DNA from: Hyphomicrobiales bacterium
Lineage (GTDB): Bacteria; Pseudomonadota; Alphaproteobacteria; Rhizobiales; HXMU1428-3
DNA: 64,000 nucleotides
Direction of reading: 5' to 3'
Assembly: GCA_021775425.1 (NCBI GenBank)
Contig: JAJFHX010000004.1
Location: forward strand, 1 to 64,000
Position 1 is the first letter of the stretch, and every line of letters starts with the position of its first letter. Shown here in pieces: positions 1 to 8,791 of the stretch. A model generated the notes under the pieces. The model saw only the letters and a list, made by a program, of their open reading frames with translations. It was not told the DNA's origin and made no database searches. The position numbers and the translations under genes were made by a program.

Positions 1-855
1 TAGATCTGCCAACATATGAACAGTCAGTGGAATTCTATGCTCACGTTTAGCTTTCATCCTATCAGCTGGAATTGTCCAGACAGCAGCGTCTAAATCAATT
101 TCTGACCATTGCGCTTTTAACAATTCGTTGGTGCGAACTGCAGTCATAATCAACAATCTAAGCGCTAGAGCAGACACACTTTTGTTTGCTGATAATTCAT
201 CCATAAAGGCTGGGACTTCATCATAGGGCATGGCAGGGTGATGACGGATTGTTTTCACCCGTGAAGGTTTAGGCAATAACATATCAAGATGGCCACGCCA
301 CCGAGCAGGATTTGACGTATCCCTGTATTTATGGGCTGCAGCGAAATCAAGAACATTTTCTATTCGCCCTTGCACACGTTTTGCGGTTTCTGTTTTTTCA
401 GTCCAAATAGGCGATAATATTTTCAAGATATCTTCAGTGGTGATCTTATCAACCAGCTTGATACCAATTACTGGCCTAGCATATGTTTTGAGAGTGCTTA
501 CCCACTGCCTGGCATGCTTGGCATTTTTCCACCCTTTGCGATGGGCTCTGATATAATTGGCAGCACAACTGGTAAAACATGGTATCTCCGCAACCTCAAT
601 CTTTCTGGTATCGATTGGATCAAAGCCATCACGCACTAGGTTTCGATATTCAGAAGCTTTTGCGCGAGCCTTTGATATTTCAATATCTGGATAACTACCT
701 AACCCCATTTCCCTCCGCTTGCCATTGAGAGTGAAGCGCAACACCCATTTTTTAGCCCCGGCTTCAGAGACAACCAGGCGGAGCCCAGCGCCATCTTCGT
801 ATTTACCAGCTTTTGCATTTTTAACTTGTCGAAATGATAATTTGTGAATGGCCAT
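1..855 (-). CDS. P4-type tyrosine recombinase/integrase (partial, runs off the left edge)
   Basis: My reverse-strand translation from ATG at 855 reads MAIHKLSFRQVKNAKAGKYEDGAGLRLVVSEAGAKKWVLRFTLNGKRREMGLGSYPDIEISKARAKA... and later ALRLLIMTAVRTNELLKAQWSEIDLDAAVWTIPADRMKAKREHRIPLT, typical of P4-like integrases (DUF4102 arm plus catalytic domain). It is absent from the ORF track, probably because its stop lies outside the window. Confidence 0.92.
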   Translation of the reverse strand, partial: MAIHKLSFRQVKNAKAGKYEDGAGLRLVVSEAGAKKWVLRFTLNGKRREMGLGSYPDIEISKARAKASEYRNLVRDGFDPIDTRKIEVAEIPCFTSCAANYIRAHRKGWKNAKHARQWVSTLKTYARPVIGIKLVDKITTEDILKILSPIWTEKTETAKRVQGRIENVLDFAAAHKYRDTSNPARWRGHLDMLLPKPSRVKTIRHHPAMPYDEVPAFMDELSANKSVSALALRLLIMTAVRTNELLKAQWSEIDLDAAVWTIPADRMKAKREHRIPLTVHMLADL

Positions 856-1011
856 ATAAGAACAATCCAGCAGTGAAGACTGATGGCTAGCCCCCCACTC
901 AGTCCCCCAATTATATTGGATTGAATGATATGACTACGGATGGTAATAATCAACAACTGTTTATTTTAAAAAGTATTTTCCAATAATATGGATGGCATAA
1001 ATAGTTATATT

Positions 1012-1040
1012 GGCGGACTTCCTCTCCGCCAGTTTTTTTA
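1012..1040 (+). terminator. Hairpin GGCGGA-CTTCCTC-TCCGCC followed by AGTTTTTTT; also resembles a tRNA-Ser 3' end (possible att core)
   Basis: Perfect 6-bp stem followed by a run of 7 T. TTCCTCTCCGCCA (1019-1031) matches the usual 3' acceptor end of tRNA-Ser. Confidence 0.55.
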
Positions 1041-1059
1041 TAGTGAAACCATTCCCCAG

Positions 1060-1821
1060 TCAGGTAACGAATTTTATCAGTCCGGCAAGGTCTTTGCTGG
1101 TTGCGTCTGGTTTTGTGCCAAGTCGTTCTGGTTTGGCATTTAGTCTGTTGATCCAGATTGTCGGGTAGCCGAACCATTTTGCACCTGATGCATCCCAGCT
1201 TGCAAAGGCTGCAAAAGCTATTTTTTGTTTGGGCAGATTAAAGGCATCCACACCCAGCTGATACGCTATTGGATCTGGTTTATATGTTTTTATTTCATCA
1301 GTGCTTAATACAAAATCAAACAGACCATCCAAACCTGAGTTCTCAATGCCAGCATTTAACATGTTCGTCGTCATGTTTGATAAAAAGGCCAGTTTTATAC
1401 CTCTCGCTTTCAAGGATTGCAGCGTTTCCTTAACATCAGGCCAGGCCCTGAGCTGTAGAAATGCAGACTGGAACTTATCTATTTTTTCATCTGATGTTTG
1501 CAGGCCCATCTGACTGACAGCGAACAAATGCGCATCATTTATTAGGGTGTAGAAATCCTGGTATTGACCACCCAGCGCGCGCAGCCACTGATATTGGAAT
1601 AATCGACTTCTAAACAACATAAAAAATGCTTTTCCATTCGGCCCGTATAATTCACTTGCCAATTCGACAACTGGCCTTGGATCTAGTATTGGAAAGCCAT
1701 CAAATGCGATGGCCTCTATGTCGTTTTTTGCTGCCGCCTCAACTGTGGAAAATTCCGCAACTGTAGTGGCAGCGATACCTGCCGCTGTTAGTCCAATAAA
1801 CCGTCTTCGATGAAAATCCAT
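1060..1821 (-). CDS. Haloacid dehalogenase type II (HAD superfamily) with Tat-like signal
   Basis: HAD motifs (AFDGFPILDPRPV, LAFLSNMT, STDEIKTYKPDPIAYQLG); N-terminus MDFHRRRFIGLTAAGIAATTVAEFSTVEAAA resembles a twin-arginine signal. Confidence 0.85.
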   Translation of the reverse strand: MDFHRRRFIGLTAAGIAATTVAEFSTVEAAAKNDIEAIAFDGFPILDPRPVVELASELYGPNGKAFFMLFRSRLFQYQWLRALGGQYQDFYTLINDAHLFAVSQMGLQTSDEKIDKFQSAFLQLRAWPDVKETLQSLKARGIKLAFLSNMTTNMLNAGIENSGLDGLFDFVLSTDEIKTYKPDPIAYQLGVDAFNLPKQKIAFAAFASWDASGAKWFGYPTIWINRLNAKPERLGTKPDATSKDLAGLIKFVT

Positions 1822-1982
1822 AGCTGCTCCAGTCAGGCAAAATAAGTTTACTTATCCTAATTTGAAAAAACAGTCTTTTATACAACCCACTGCGATTATT
1901 GACCTAACAATGAATTAACATGGCTAACAAACGAGTATAAATTGACCTATGGTTTAGTTATTCTAATCTGTAGGAGAAGGTT

Positions 1983-2891
1983 ATGCGGCCAACATTACCA
2001 CCACTGAAGGCTTTGCGATCTTTCGAGGCTGCTGCGCGCTTGCAAAGTTTCAAGCGAGCCGCAGAAGAGTTGAACGTGACACCTGCGGCCATTAGCCAGC
2101 AAATCAAAATATTAGAAGAGACTATCGGGCTGCGCCTTTTTCACCGGGAATATCAGGCGGTGAAGCTGACAGCAGCCGCGCGATTGATTTACCCTGATAT
2201 ACATGATGGTTTTGAGACTATGTTTCAGGCCATGAAGAAGCTCCGCAAGCAGCAGGAAAGGTCCGTTCTTAAAGTTGCCTCAGCTCCTGCTTTTGCTACG
2301 CAGTTACTGATCCCGGAATTGCATCATTTCAGAGTGGCTTCAGCAAGTGCAGAGACTGATGTTTATGTGATTGCGGCTCATGAAACTATAGATTATGACG
2401 CGCATCAAATTGACATTGGCATTCGCTATGGACGAGGAAACTATGCCGGGCTGACAAGTGAAAAGTTCCTTTCGGATAGTCTTTGCCCAGTTTGCTCACC
2501 TGAACTGGGGATGCTTTCTGATCAGACGGGGCAATTAAAACAATGGCCTAATTATCCATTATTGCATAATGACAGCCTTGATTTTGATCATACATTCCCT
2601 GGATGGCCTGAATGGTTAAGGCATTTCGGTTTTGCTGAAATTGATGGCACATTGGGATTGCGCTTTAATATTGCGTCTGATGCCATCACCGCGGCTGTGA
2701 AGGGGGCTGGCATATTACTGGCGCGGCAGTCTCTGATACGATCAGAATTGGCAGAGGGGAAACTCATGCGCCTTTTTGATTTAGACTTTCCACTTGAACA
2801 TGGTTTTCACCTTGTCTATCCAAAAGAAAATCTTGAAAGGGATGATGTCCTCTCATTTCGCAACTGGGTTATGGAGCGATTTGCAGGCTAG
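1983..2891 (+). CDS. LysR family transcriptional regulator, GcvA-like
   Basis: N-terminal HTH LPPLKALRSFEAAARLQSFKRAAEELNVTPAAISQQIKILEETIGLRLFHR. Confidence 0.92.
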   Translation: MRPTLPPLKALRSFEAAARLQSFKRAAEELNVTPAAISQQIKILEETIGLRLFHREYQAVKLTAAARLIYPDIHDGFETMFQAMKKLRKQQERSVLKVASAPAFATQLLIPELHHFRVASASAETDVYVIAAHETIDYDAHQIDIGIRYGRGNYAGLTSEKFLSDSLCPVCSPELGMLSDQTGQLKQWPNYPLLHNDSLDFDHTFPGWPEWLRHFGFAEIDGTLGLRFNIASDAITAAVKGAGILLARQSLIRSELAEGKLMRLFDLDFPLEHGFHLVYPKENLERDDVLSFRNWVMERFAG

Positions 2892-2998
2892 TGGAAATCT
2901 GATGAGAATTATTGCGGGGTGTTCATGGCCGTGGTATCTGGAGCGAAACTCATCAACAGTTTAAGTTCCATGACTAAATTTACAGAAAGACCTCTTTT

Positions 2999-3427
2999 AT
3001 GAACGACAATGAAAGCCAATCTCGTATAGATGCCGCGAAGCTTATTCGTAGCTATTATGATGCGTTTAATGCTGGTGATACGGATGCCATGCTTGACCAC
3101 CTGACTGAGGATGTCATTCATGATGTGAACCAGGGCGAGCGGCGTTTGGGCAAAGAAAGTTTTCGTGCGTTTAACGCATCTATGACCCACAATTACAAAG
3201 AAACGCTGACAGAAATTACGGTGATGGTTTCTAAAGATGGCAGCCGGGCTGCTGCTGAATTTGTTGTTAATGGATCTTATATGAATACTGACAGTGGCTT
3301 ACCGCCGGCAACGGGACAGAAATATGTGTTGCCAGCGGGCACTTTTTTTGAACTGCGTGATGGAAAGATTTCCCGGGTTACGACTTATTACAATCTTGTC
3401 GACTGGACCAATCAGGTAACCGGCTAA
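2999..3427 (+). CDS. SnoaL-like/NTF2-fold ketosteroid isomerase-related protein
   Basis: SYYDAFNAGDTDAMLDHLTEDVIHDVNQG ... GTFFELRDGKISRVTTYYNL is typical of SnoaL-like proteins. Confidence 0.82.
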   Translation: MNDNESQSRIDAAKLIRSYYDAFNAGDTDAMLDHLTEDVIHDVNQGERRLGKESFRAFNASMTHNYKETLTEITVMVSKDGSRAAAEFVVNGSYMNTDSGLPPATGQKYVLPAGTFFELRDGKISRVTTYYNLVDWTNQVTG

Positions 3428-3433
3428 CCATTA

Positions 3434-4159
3434 TCAGTTGTTGAACATTTCACTCGCCATATTTTCCAGCTTTCTATAGTCATCTCTCCAAAGTGCGAAC
3501 ATTTCAGCGCCGGTTGGGTCGGGGAAGATATCGGCAACATCGCGCTCCAGCTCATCAAAGATGATTTTGGCCGTCGCTTCAGGGCTGGCTTTATCCATAG
3601 CGATGTCTTTCGTCATGTCTGTGTCGATTGGGCCGGGGTTGATACTGTGGACGTTTATGCCTTTTTTCTGCAACTCAATGCGGGCGCACTGGGTGATCGA
3701 AAATGCCGCCGCTTTTGAGGCACCATAACCGCCATGGAAAGGAAAATTCACGAATGAGGCGATTGATGCCACGTTGATTATTGCTGGCTCTGTTTTTGTC
3801 TCAAGCACGGGCACGAAGGCTCGCATCATTTTAAGAAGGCCGAAATAATTAACTTCCATATCATGCCTGATATCCGCCATCGGGCCGGTAAGTGCGCTGA
3901 CGAATGACAGGGTGCCCGCATTATTGACCAGCATATCAATGTCGTTTGCTGATATAGCTGCTTGTTCGATCTGGCTGTCATTTGTTATGTCCAGCTCAAG
4001 CGGTGTTATGCGACTGTCCGCATAATCTGGCAGGGAAGTTAAATCCCGGGCGGCTGCATATATTTTTTTCACACCACGATTTAATAGATCCGTCACCAGG
4101 GCTTTGCCTATGCCTCGGTTGCTGCCGGTGACGAGGACGATTTTGTTTTCAAAGTTCAT
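3434..4159 (-). CDS. SDR family oxidoreductase
   Basis: TGSNRGIGKAL cofactor motif, NNAG, and YGASKAA catalytic motif. Confidence 0.93.
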   Translation of the reverse strand: MNFENKIVLVTGSNRGIGKALVTDLLNRGVKKIYAAARDLTSLPDYADSRITPLELDITNDSQIEQAAISANDIDMLVNNAGTLSFVSALTGPMADIRHDMEVNYFGLLKMMRAFVPVLETKTEPAIINVASIASFVNFPFHGGYGASKAAAFSITQCARIELQKKGINVHSINPGPIDTDMTKDIAMDKASPEATAKIIFDELERDVADIFPDPTGAEMFALWRDDYRKLENMASEMFNN

Positions 4160-4238
4160 TTACTGTGCTCCTGAATTAATTTTCAGGAACATTAAGCTCG
4201 CCACAGGCTGCACGCTGCCTCATTTTGTACATTGAATT

Positions 4239-4811
4239 TTATTTGATCAGTTTCACCAGTTCGCGAAAGTCTGGATGATCTGAATTTTTCAGCCATTCAA
4301 ATAGCACCATTTCTGTCGTGACCATTTCCGCGCCGTGTTTTTTCATGCGATCAACGGCGGCTTTTTTGCTGGCTTCTTTGCGCGATCCAATCGCATCCAG
4401 AACAACATAGACATTATGGCCTTTTTCCTTCAGACCCAGCACCGTTTGCAGCACGCAAATATGGGCTTCGCAGCCGGTCACGATGATGTCTCTCTGCCTG
4501 CCTCTAAAGTGATTTGCTATCTGTTCGGTTTGCAATGCATCAAAGTTTGTTTTGTTAAACAGAGTTGCTTCATCGCGCCTCAGTTCAGGCAATGTCTCAC
4601 CAATACCCTCTGGGTTTTGTTCGGTATAAACTAATGGAACATTTAACTTTACCGCCGCTTCAAGCAGGATGCCGGTGTTTTTAATCAGGTTTTCTGCGCC
4701 GCTGAGTGCCGGAACAAGACGTGATTGCATATCTATAATCAGCAATTGGGAATTACTGACTTCCAAAGTGGGCATGAAATATTCTCCGTTGTTCTTTGTA
4801 TTGTTTTTCAC
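4239..4811 (-). CDS. Isochorismatase family cysteine hydrolase (start may be 4775)
   Basis: QLLIIDMQSRLVPAL, YTEQNPEGIGETLPEL and VTGCEAHICVLQTVLGL (catalytic Cys region). Confidence 0.9.
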   Translation of the reverse strand: MKNNTKNNGEYFMPTLEVSNSQLLIIDMQSRLVPALSGAENLIKNTGILLEAAVKLNVPLVYTEQNPEGIGETLPELRRDEATLFNKTNFDALQTEQIANHFRGRQRDIIVTGCEAHICVLQTVLGLKEKGHNVYVVLDAIGSRKEASKKAAVDRMKKHGAEMVTTEMVLFEWLKNSDHPDFRELVKLIK

Positions 4812-5116
4812 TCACTGTGAATTGTCTTTTTGTCTGGGGAACGCAGAACTTGCCAAATTTAACTAAGATTATTGGCTTTGATTGGTGTGAAATGCAAGGG
4901 CGGCTCGGGTTAATTGCGCTGATTTTATATAGCATGTTTGTTCGGCTTCAGGTTCTGAAAGCTTTTCTTTAATGCTGCGTAAGTTATTGTGATGCCCCAT
5001 AATTTTCTAATTTTTTGGTGTTTTTGATCTGGTCACTTGCACCTTCGCAGTGTATTTAGGGGCGTGTCTTTTTAAATTTTTCATTTTCATTTCCATATTC
5101 AACAGGGTTTGCTCCA

Positions 5117-5989
5117 TTGCAGGGTACGAATAAATTACTTGGCCTGATCAGTGCCGTTCTGGTCATTTTTATCTGGTCGGGGTTCATAGTATTTTCTCGT
5201 GCTGGTGTGACAACCAACCTGACGGCTTATGATGTCGCGGCGCTCAGATTTATGGTGGCCGGGGCTGCCGTGCTGCCGTTTGTGTATCGCTGGTGGCCGC
5301 GGCAATTGCCGTTAAATGGCCAAGTGATCATTATGATTTTTGGTCCGGGCGTACTTTATTCTATCTTGATGTATCTCGGGCTTACCAATGCCTCAGCTGC
5401 CTATGGCGGGGTTTTTGCCAATGGCTCTATGCCGATTTTCACGGTATTGCTTGGTTTGCTGATCGCTCATGACCGGCCCAGCAAAATACAGGTGATAGCT
5501 ATTCTGGTGATTGTGTTTGGTGGGTTGCTGGTTGGAGTGAAGGGGATGATGGCTGGCGGGCCGCACATTGTTTCCGGCATCATACTGTTTCTTTCCGCTT
5601 CAATGGTGTTGTCGATTTATCTTTTCAGTGTGCAAAGATACAATGTGAAACCAACACAGGCACTGGTGCTTGTGAACCTGCCGAATGCACTGTTTTTTAT
5701 TCCGCTCTGGTATTTTTTCCTCCCCTCCGGCATTCATGATGTGGGTTGGTCGACCATATTGTTTCAGGCGTTTTTTCAGGGGCTTGGTCCGGGCTTTTTT
5801 GCCATTATTTTTATTGCGCTAACAGCCATTCACTTAGGCTCAACGACCACGGCTGCGGTTTCAGCTTCTGTTCCGGCATTTGCCAGTATGCTGGCTGTGC
5901 CGGTGCTTGGGGAAGTGCCCTCGCTTATAGAGTGGTTTGGCATCGGGATTGTGTCTGCCGGGCTATTGCTGATGTTTACCAACCGTTAG
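5117..5989 (+). CDS. DMT family (EamA) transporter
   Basis: About ten hydrophobic helices in two EamA-like halves (FIWSGFIVFSRAG ... LTNASAAYGGVFANGSMPIFTVLLGLLIAHDRP). Confidence 0.88.
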   Translation: MQGTNKLLGLISAVLVIFIWSGFIVFSRAGVTTNLTAYDVAALRFMVAGAAVLPFVYRWWPRQLPLNGQVIIMIFGPGVLYSILMYLGLTNASAAYGGVFANGSMPIFTVLLGLLIAHDRPSKIQVIAILVIVFGGLLVGVKGMMAGGPHIVSGIILFLSASMVLSIYLFSVQRYNVKPTQALVLVNLPNALFFIPLWYFFLPSGIHDVGWSTILFQAFFQGLGPGFFAIIFIALTAIHLGSTTTAAVSASVPAFASMLAVPVLGEVPSLIEWFGIGIVSAGLLLMFTNR

Positions 5990-6024
5990 TTGGGTCGCTT
6001 TCAGAAAATTTTTCCGATACGCCC

Positions 6025-6072
6025 TTATAATTCCTGAGCTCTTATAATTCCTGAAATTTTTATAATTCCTGA
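6025..6072. repeat. Three copies of TTATAATTCCTGA at the 3' end of the TPR gene
   Basis: Identical 13-mers at 6025-6037, 6042-6054 and 6060-6072. Confidence 0.9.
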
Positions 6073-6692
6073 CCAGGGATCTCTATCAGCATGGAACGTT
6101 CGCGCAGGAAGGGGTGGATTTTAACCGCATCGCGCAGCACTTTCTGGCCAATGCGAGCGCGGCCCTGCCCCATTAATATCCGTGCTTTGCCAGCAAGAGC
6201 GCCAAAATGTTTCGGCTCTAAGGCGATGGCCTTATCCGTATCTGCAAGGGATTTATCATATTCTTCGCGCAGAAAATAAACAAAGGCGCGCTGGTTCCAG
6301 ACCTCGGCCCAGTCAGGGGCGTCTTTAGCAACCTGGTTGAGTATTTCGAGCGCGCCGGCATAATCATAGGTGCGGCGACGCTCCATGGCTTTGGCTAACC
6401 GGCTTGAGACATCTTCATTTGGGCCCTGCATCCAGAAACGCCAGATTTTTTCTTCTGCCGCTCGGGCTTCCCCTTCAGATTTGGCTGCCAGCAGATCAGA
6501 AAATAATAATTTGCGTTGCTCAGGGTCTTGATAATCAGCTGATTTAAGGGTTTTTTCTTCTTTTTTGATCAGCTGTAAGTTATTTGTATCAGCATTTGCT
6601 GGCGGCGAAAGCATGAGATGAGAGACGCTGAAAAAAAGGACCGTAAAAAAACTGAAGACCAGAGAGGATGGCAGGCGGAAAATCGTGGTCAT
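6060..6692 (-). CDS. Exported TPR-containing protein
   Basis: N-terminal hydrophobic signal; TPR-like helices (AKDAPDWAEVWNQRAFVYFLREEYDKSLADTDKAIALEPKHFGALAGKARI). Confidence 0.8.
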   Translation of the reverse strand: MTTIFRLPSSLVFSFFTVLFFSVSHLMLSPPANADTNNLQLIKKEEKTLKSADYQDPEQRKLLFSDLLAAKSEGEARAAEEKIWRFWMQGPNEDVSSRLAKAMERRRTYDYAGALEILNQVAKDAPDWAEVWNQRAFVYFLREEYDKSLADTDKAIALEPKHFGALAGKARILMGQGRARIGQKVLRDAVKIHPFLRERSMLIEIPGQEL

Positions 6693-7010
6693 GGTATAAG
6701 TCCCTAGTTTGTTTCTATCGTTTCTCACTATTTTGATGGTCTGGTGCGTTTGTTAGTATAGTCACGCTTATAATTTCTGAATTCTCCCCACATCATAACA
6801 AAACCCGTTTACCACTCAAGATATTGCTCATAAACTTGCTGTGATGAGGCTGTGAGCGATGTGAAGGTTCGGTTTCTGATGCTATACTTTCACTGAACTG
6901 AAGGATTTGTGAAGCATCTGAACTATATAAATTTGGGGCCTTGCACATGGCTGATATGCCCTATAGATTGCCGCAACACCTGAAGCTTATTGTTGAGAGA
7001 ATTACTGACT

Positions 7011-7271
7011 ATGAAAGATTTTGAGGGCAGCTCGAAAGAGCATTTACGAGCCATTATTGAACGTGTTGAGCGCTTAGAAGAAGAGAAAAAAGCCATTGCA
7101 GATGATATTCGCGAAGTGTTTGCCGAAGCGAAAACAATGGGGTTTGATGTGAAAGCCGTTCGTTCTATTGTTCGCATGAGAAAACAGGAACCGCATGTGA
7201 GAGAAGAAGAAGAGGCCGTGCTTTCAACTTATATGGCGGCGCTTGGCATGTTGCCGCAGGAAGACGAATAA
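7011..7271 (+). CDS. gapR: DUF2312/GapR family DNA-binding protein
   Basis: [49 protein letters not shown] is characteristic of DUF2312/GapR. Confidence 0.9.
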   Translation: MKDFEGSSKEHLRAIIERVERLEEEKKAIADDIREVFAEAKTMGFDVKAVRSIVRMRKQEPHVREEEEAVLSTYMAALGMLPQEDE

Positions 7272-7291
7272 TGCGGAAGACATACAGTTAA

Positions 7292-8644
7292 GTGGCGGGC
7301 CCTTCAAAACAGTCACTGCAACAAATAGCCGGATTGGCGCCGCGTAAGATCGTGGTTGACTGGCTTTTTGAAGTTTTTCACCGACAAAAACCCCTTGATG
7401 AGTTGTTTAGCAACAGTGAGGCCAGCCCGCTCTGGCAGGAGCTATCAGCGCGTGACAGGGGGTTTGCCCGCTCGATTGTAATGACGGTGCTGCGGCATAA
7501 GGGTGAACTAGACTGGATTGTTGCGCAATTTCTAAAAAAGAAACCGCAGGCGAAATCCAGAGTTTATGAAATTCTGCTTAGTGGTGCGGCACAGCTGTTG
7601 TTTATGGATGTTGAGCCGCATGCGGCCATTGACATGAGTGTCCGGCTTGCCAAAACTTCTGACAAATCCCGCCATCTGGCAAAACTTGTGAATGCGATTT
7701 TGCGTCAGATCAGCCGCGAAGGGGCATCACGACTTCAAACCCAAAATGGCGATGAACTGAATGTGCCCGCATTTTGGCGCAAGCGGTGGCGCGGGCAATA
7801 TGGTGAAGACTGTGCGGCGCGGATTTTAAAGGCGGTGCTGCAACCGGCGGCGCTTGATATCGCTGTGAAACAGGATGCTGCTGGATATGCTGAGAAACTT
7901 GACGGGGTTCAGTTGCCATTTGATATGGTGCGACGGGACCACCGCGGGCTGATCACGGAGCTTGAAGGTTTTGCAACCGGGGACTGGTGGGTACAGGATT
8001 TCGCTGCACATTTACCAACGCGTTTTTTCGGTGATGTCAAAGGATTGAGAGTTGCCGACCTTTGCGCGGCGCCCGGGGGGAAAACGGCTTCCCTTATTAA
8101 TCAGGGTGCTGACGTGGTCGCGGTTGATATTGCCAAAAACCGTCTCAAGCGTAGTGAAGAAAATCTGGTGCGTTTGCAGATGACGGCAGAAATCAAAACG
8201 GTGGATGTTCTTGAGTTTGAACCTGAGCAGCCTTTTGATGCCGTTCTGCTTGATGCGCCTTGCTCTGCCACCGGTACGATCAGGCGGCATCCGGATATAT
8301 TATATTTAAAAGATGAAAAGCAGATTTTTGAACTTGCCAGATTGCAACGCCAGATGCTGCAAAAATCGATTGAATTTATCAAACCTGGTGGCATCCTGAT
8401 TTATTGCACCTGCTCGCTTGAAAAAGAAGAAGGCGAGTTGCAGGTTGAGCGTTTTTTAAATGAAAACCCGACCGTTAAGCGTTTTCCTATTCAGGCTGAT
8501 GAGATTTTTGACCAGGCTGACTGGCTGACTGAACAAGGTGATTTAAGGCTTTTGCCGCATTTTACACCACCTTCTGTTGTGGAAAGTGATACCATTTCCG
8601 CTGGCATGGATGGGTTCTTTATCAGTAGATTGAGAGTTGGATGA
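7292..8644 (+). CDS. rsmB: 16S rRNA (cytosine-C5)-methyltransferase RsmB/NOL1/NOP2/Sun family
   Basis: NusB-like N-terminus; VADLCAAPGGKTASL SAM motif; LLDAPCSATGTIRRHPDI and YCTCSLEKEEGE catalytic Cys motifs. GTG start. Confidence 0.92.
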   Translation: MAGPSKQSLQQIAGLAPRKIVVDWLFEVFHRQKPLDELFSNSEASPLWQELSARDRGFARSIVMTVLRHKGELDWIVAQFLKKKPQAKSRVYEILLSGAAQLLFMDVEPHAAIDMSVRLAKTSDKSRHLAKLVNAILRQISREGASRLQTQNGDELNVPAFWRKRWRGQYGEDCAARILKAVLQPAALDIAVKQDAAGYAEKLDGVQLPFDMVRRDHRGLITELEGFATGDWWVQDFAAHLPTRFFGDVKGLRVADLCAAPGGKTASLINQGADVVAVDIAKNRLKRSEENLVRLQMTAEIKTVDVLEFEPEQPFDAVLLDAPCSATGTIRRHPDILYLKDEKQIFELARLQRQMLQKSIEFIKPGGILIYCTCSLEKEEGELQVERFLNENPTVKRFPIQADEIFDQADWLTEQGDLRLLPHFTPPSVVESDTISAGMDGFFISRLRVG

Positions 8645-8791
8645 TGTTGCGCCCTAAAATCTACATGATATCATCCTAGTTGAAATTGAATTGTTGAGTA
8701 TGAGCGCCCTTTTCGTATCTCTTCTGCGTAATGCAAGTGAGTATCACAGGGACGGGTTTCGTTTGTTGTAGCCGGGTAAATCAGTGCTTTC

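Noticed and set aside
699-1177. Short minus-strand ORFs 699-956 and 950-1177
   Set aside because: The first is in another frame of the integrase gene and the second overlaps the HAD gene and the spacer; neither has a domain.
1983-5989. A biosynthetic or catabolic cluster made of LysR, SnoaL, SDR, isochorismatase and EamA genes
   Set aside because: Mixed strands and separate spacers suggest unrelated genes; no core biosynthetic enzyme.
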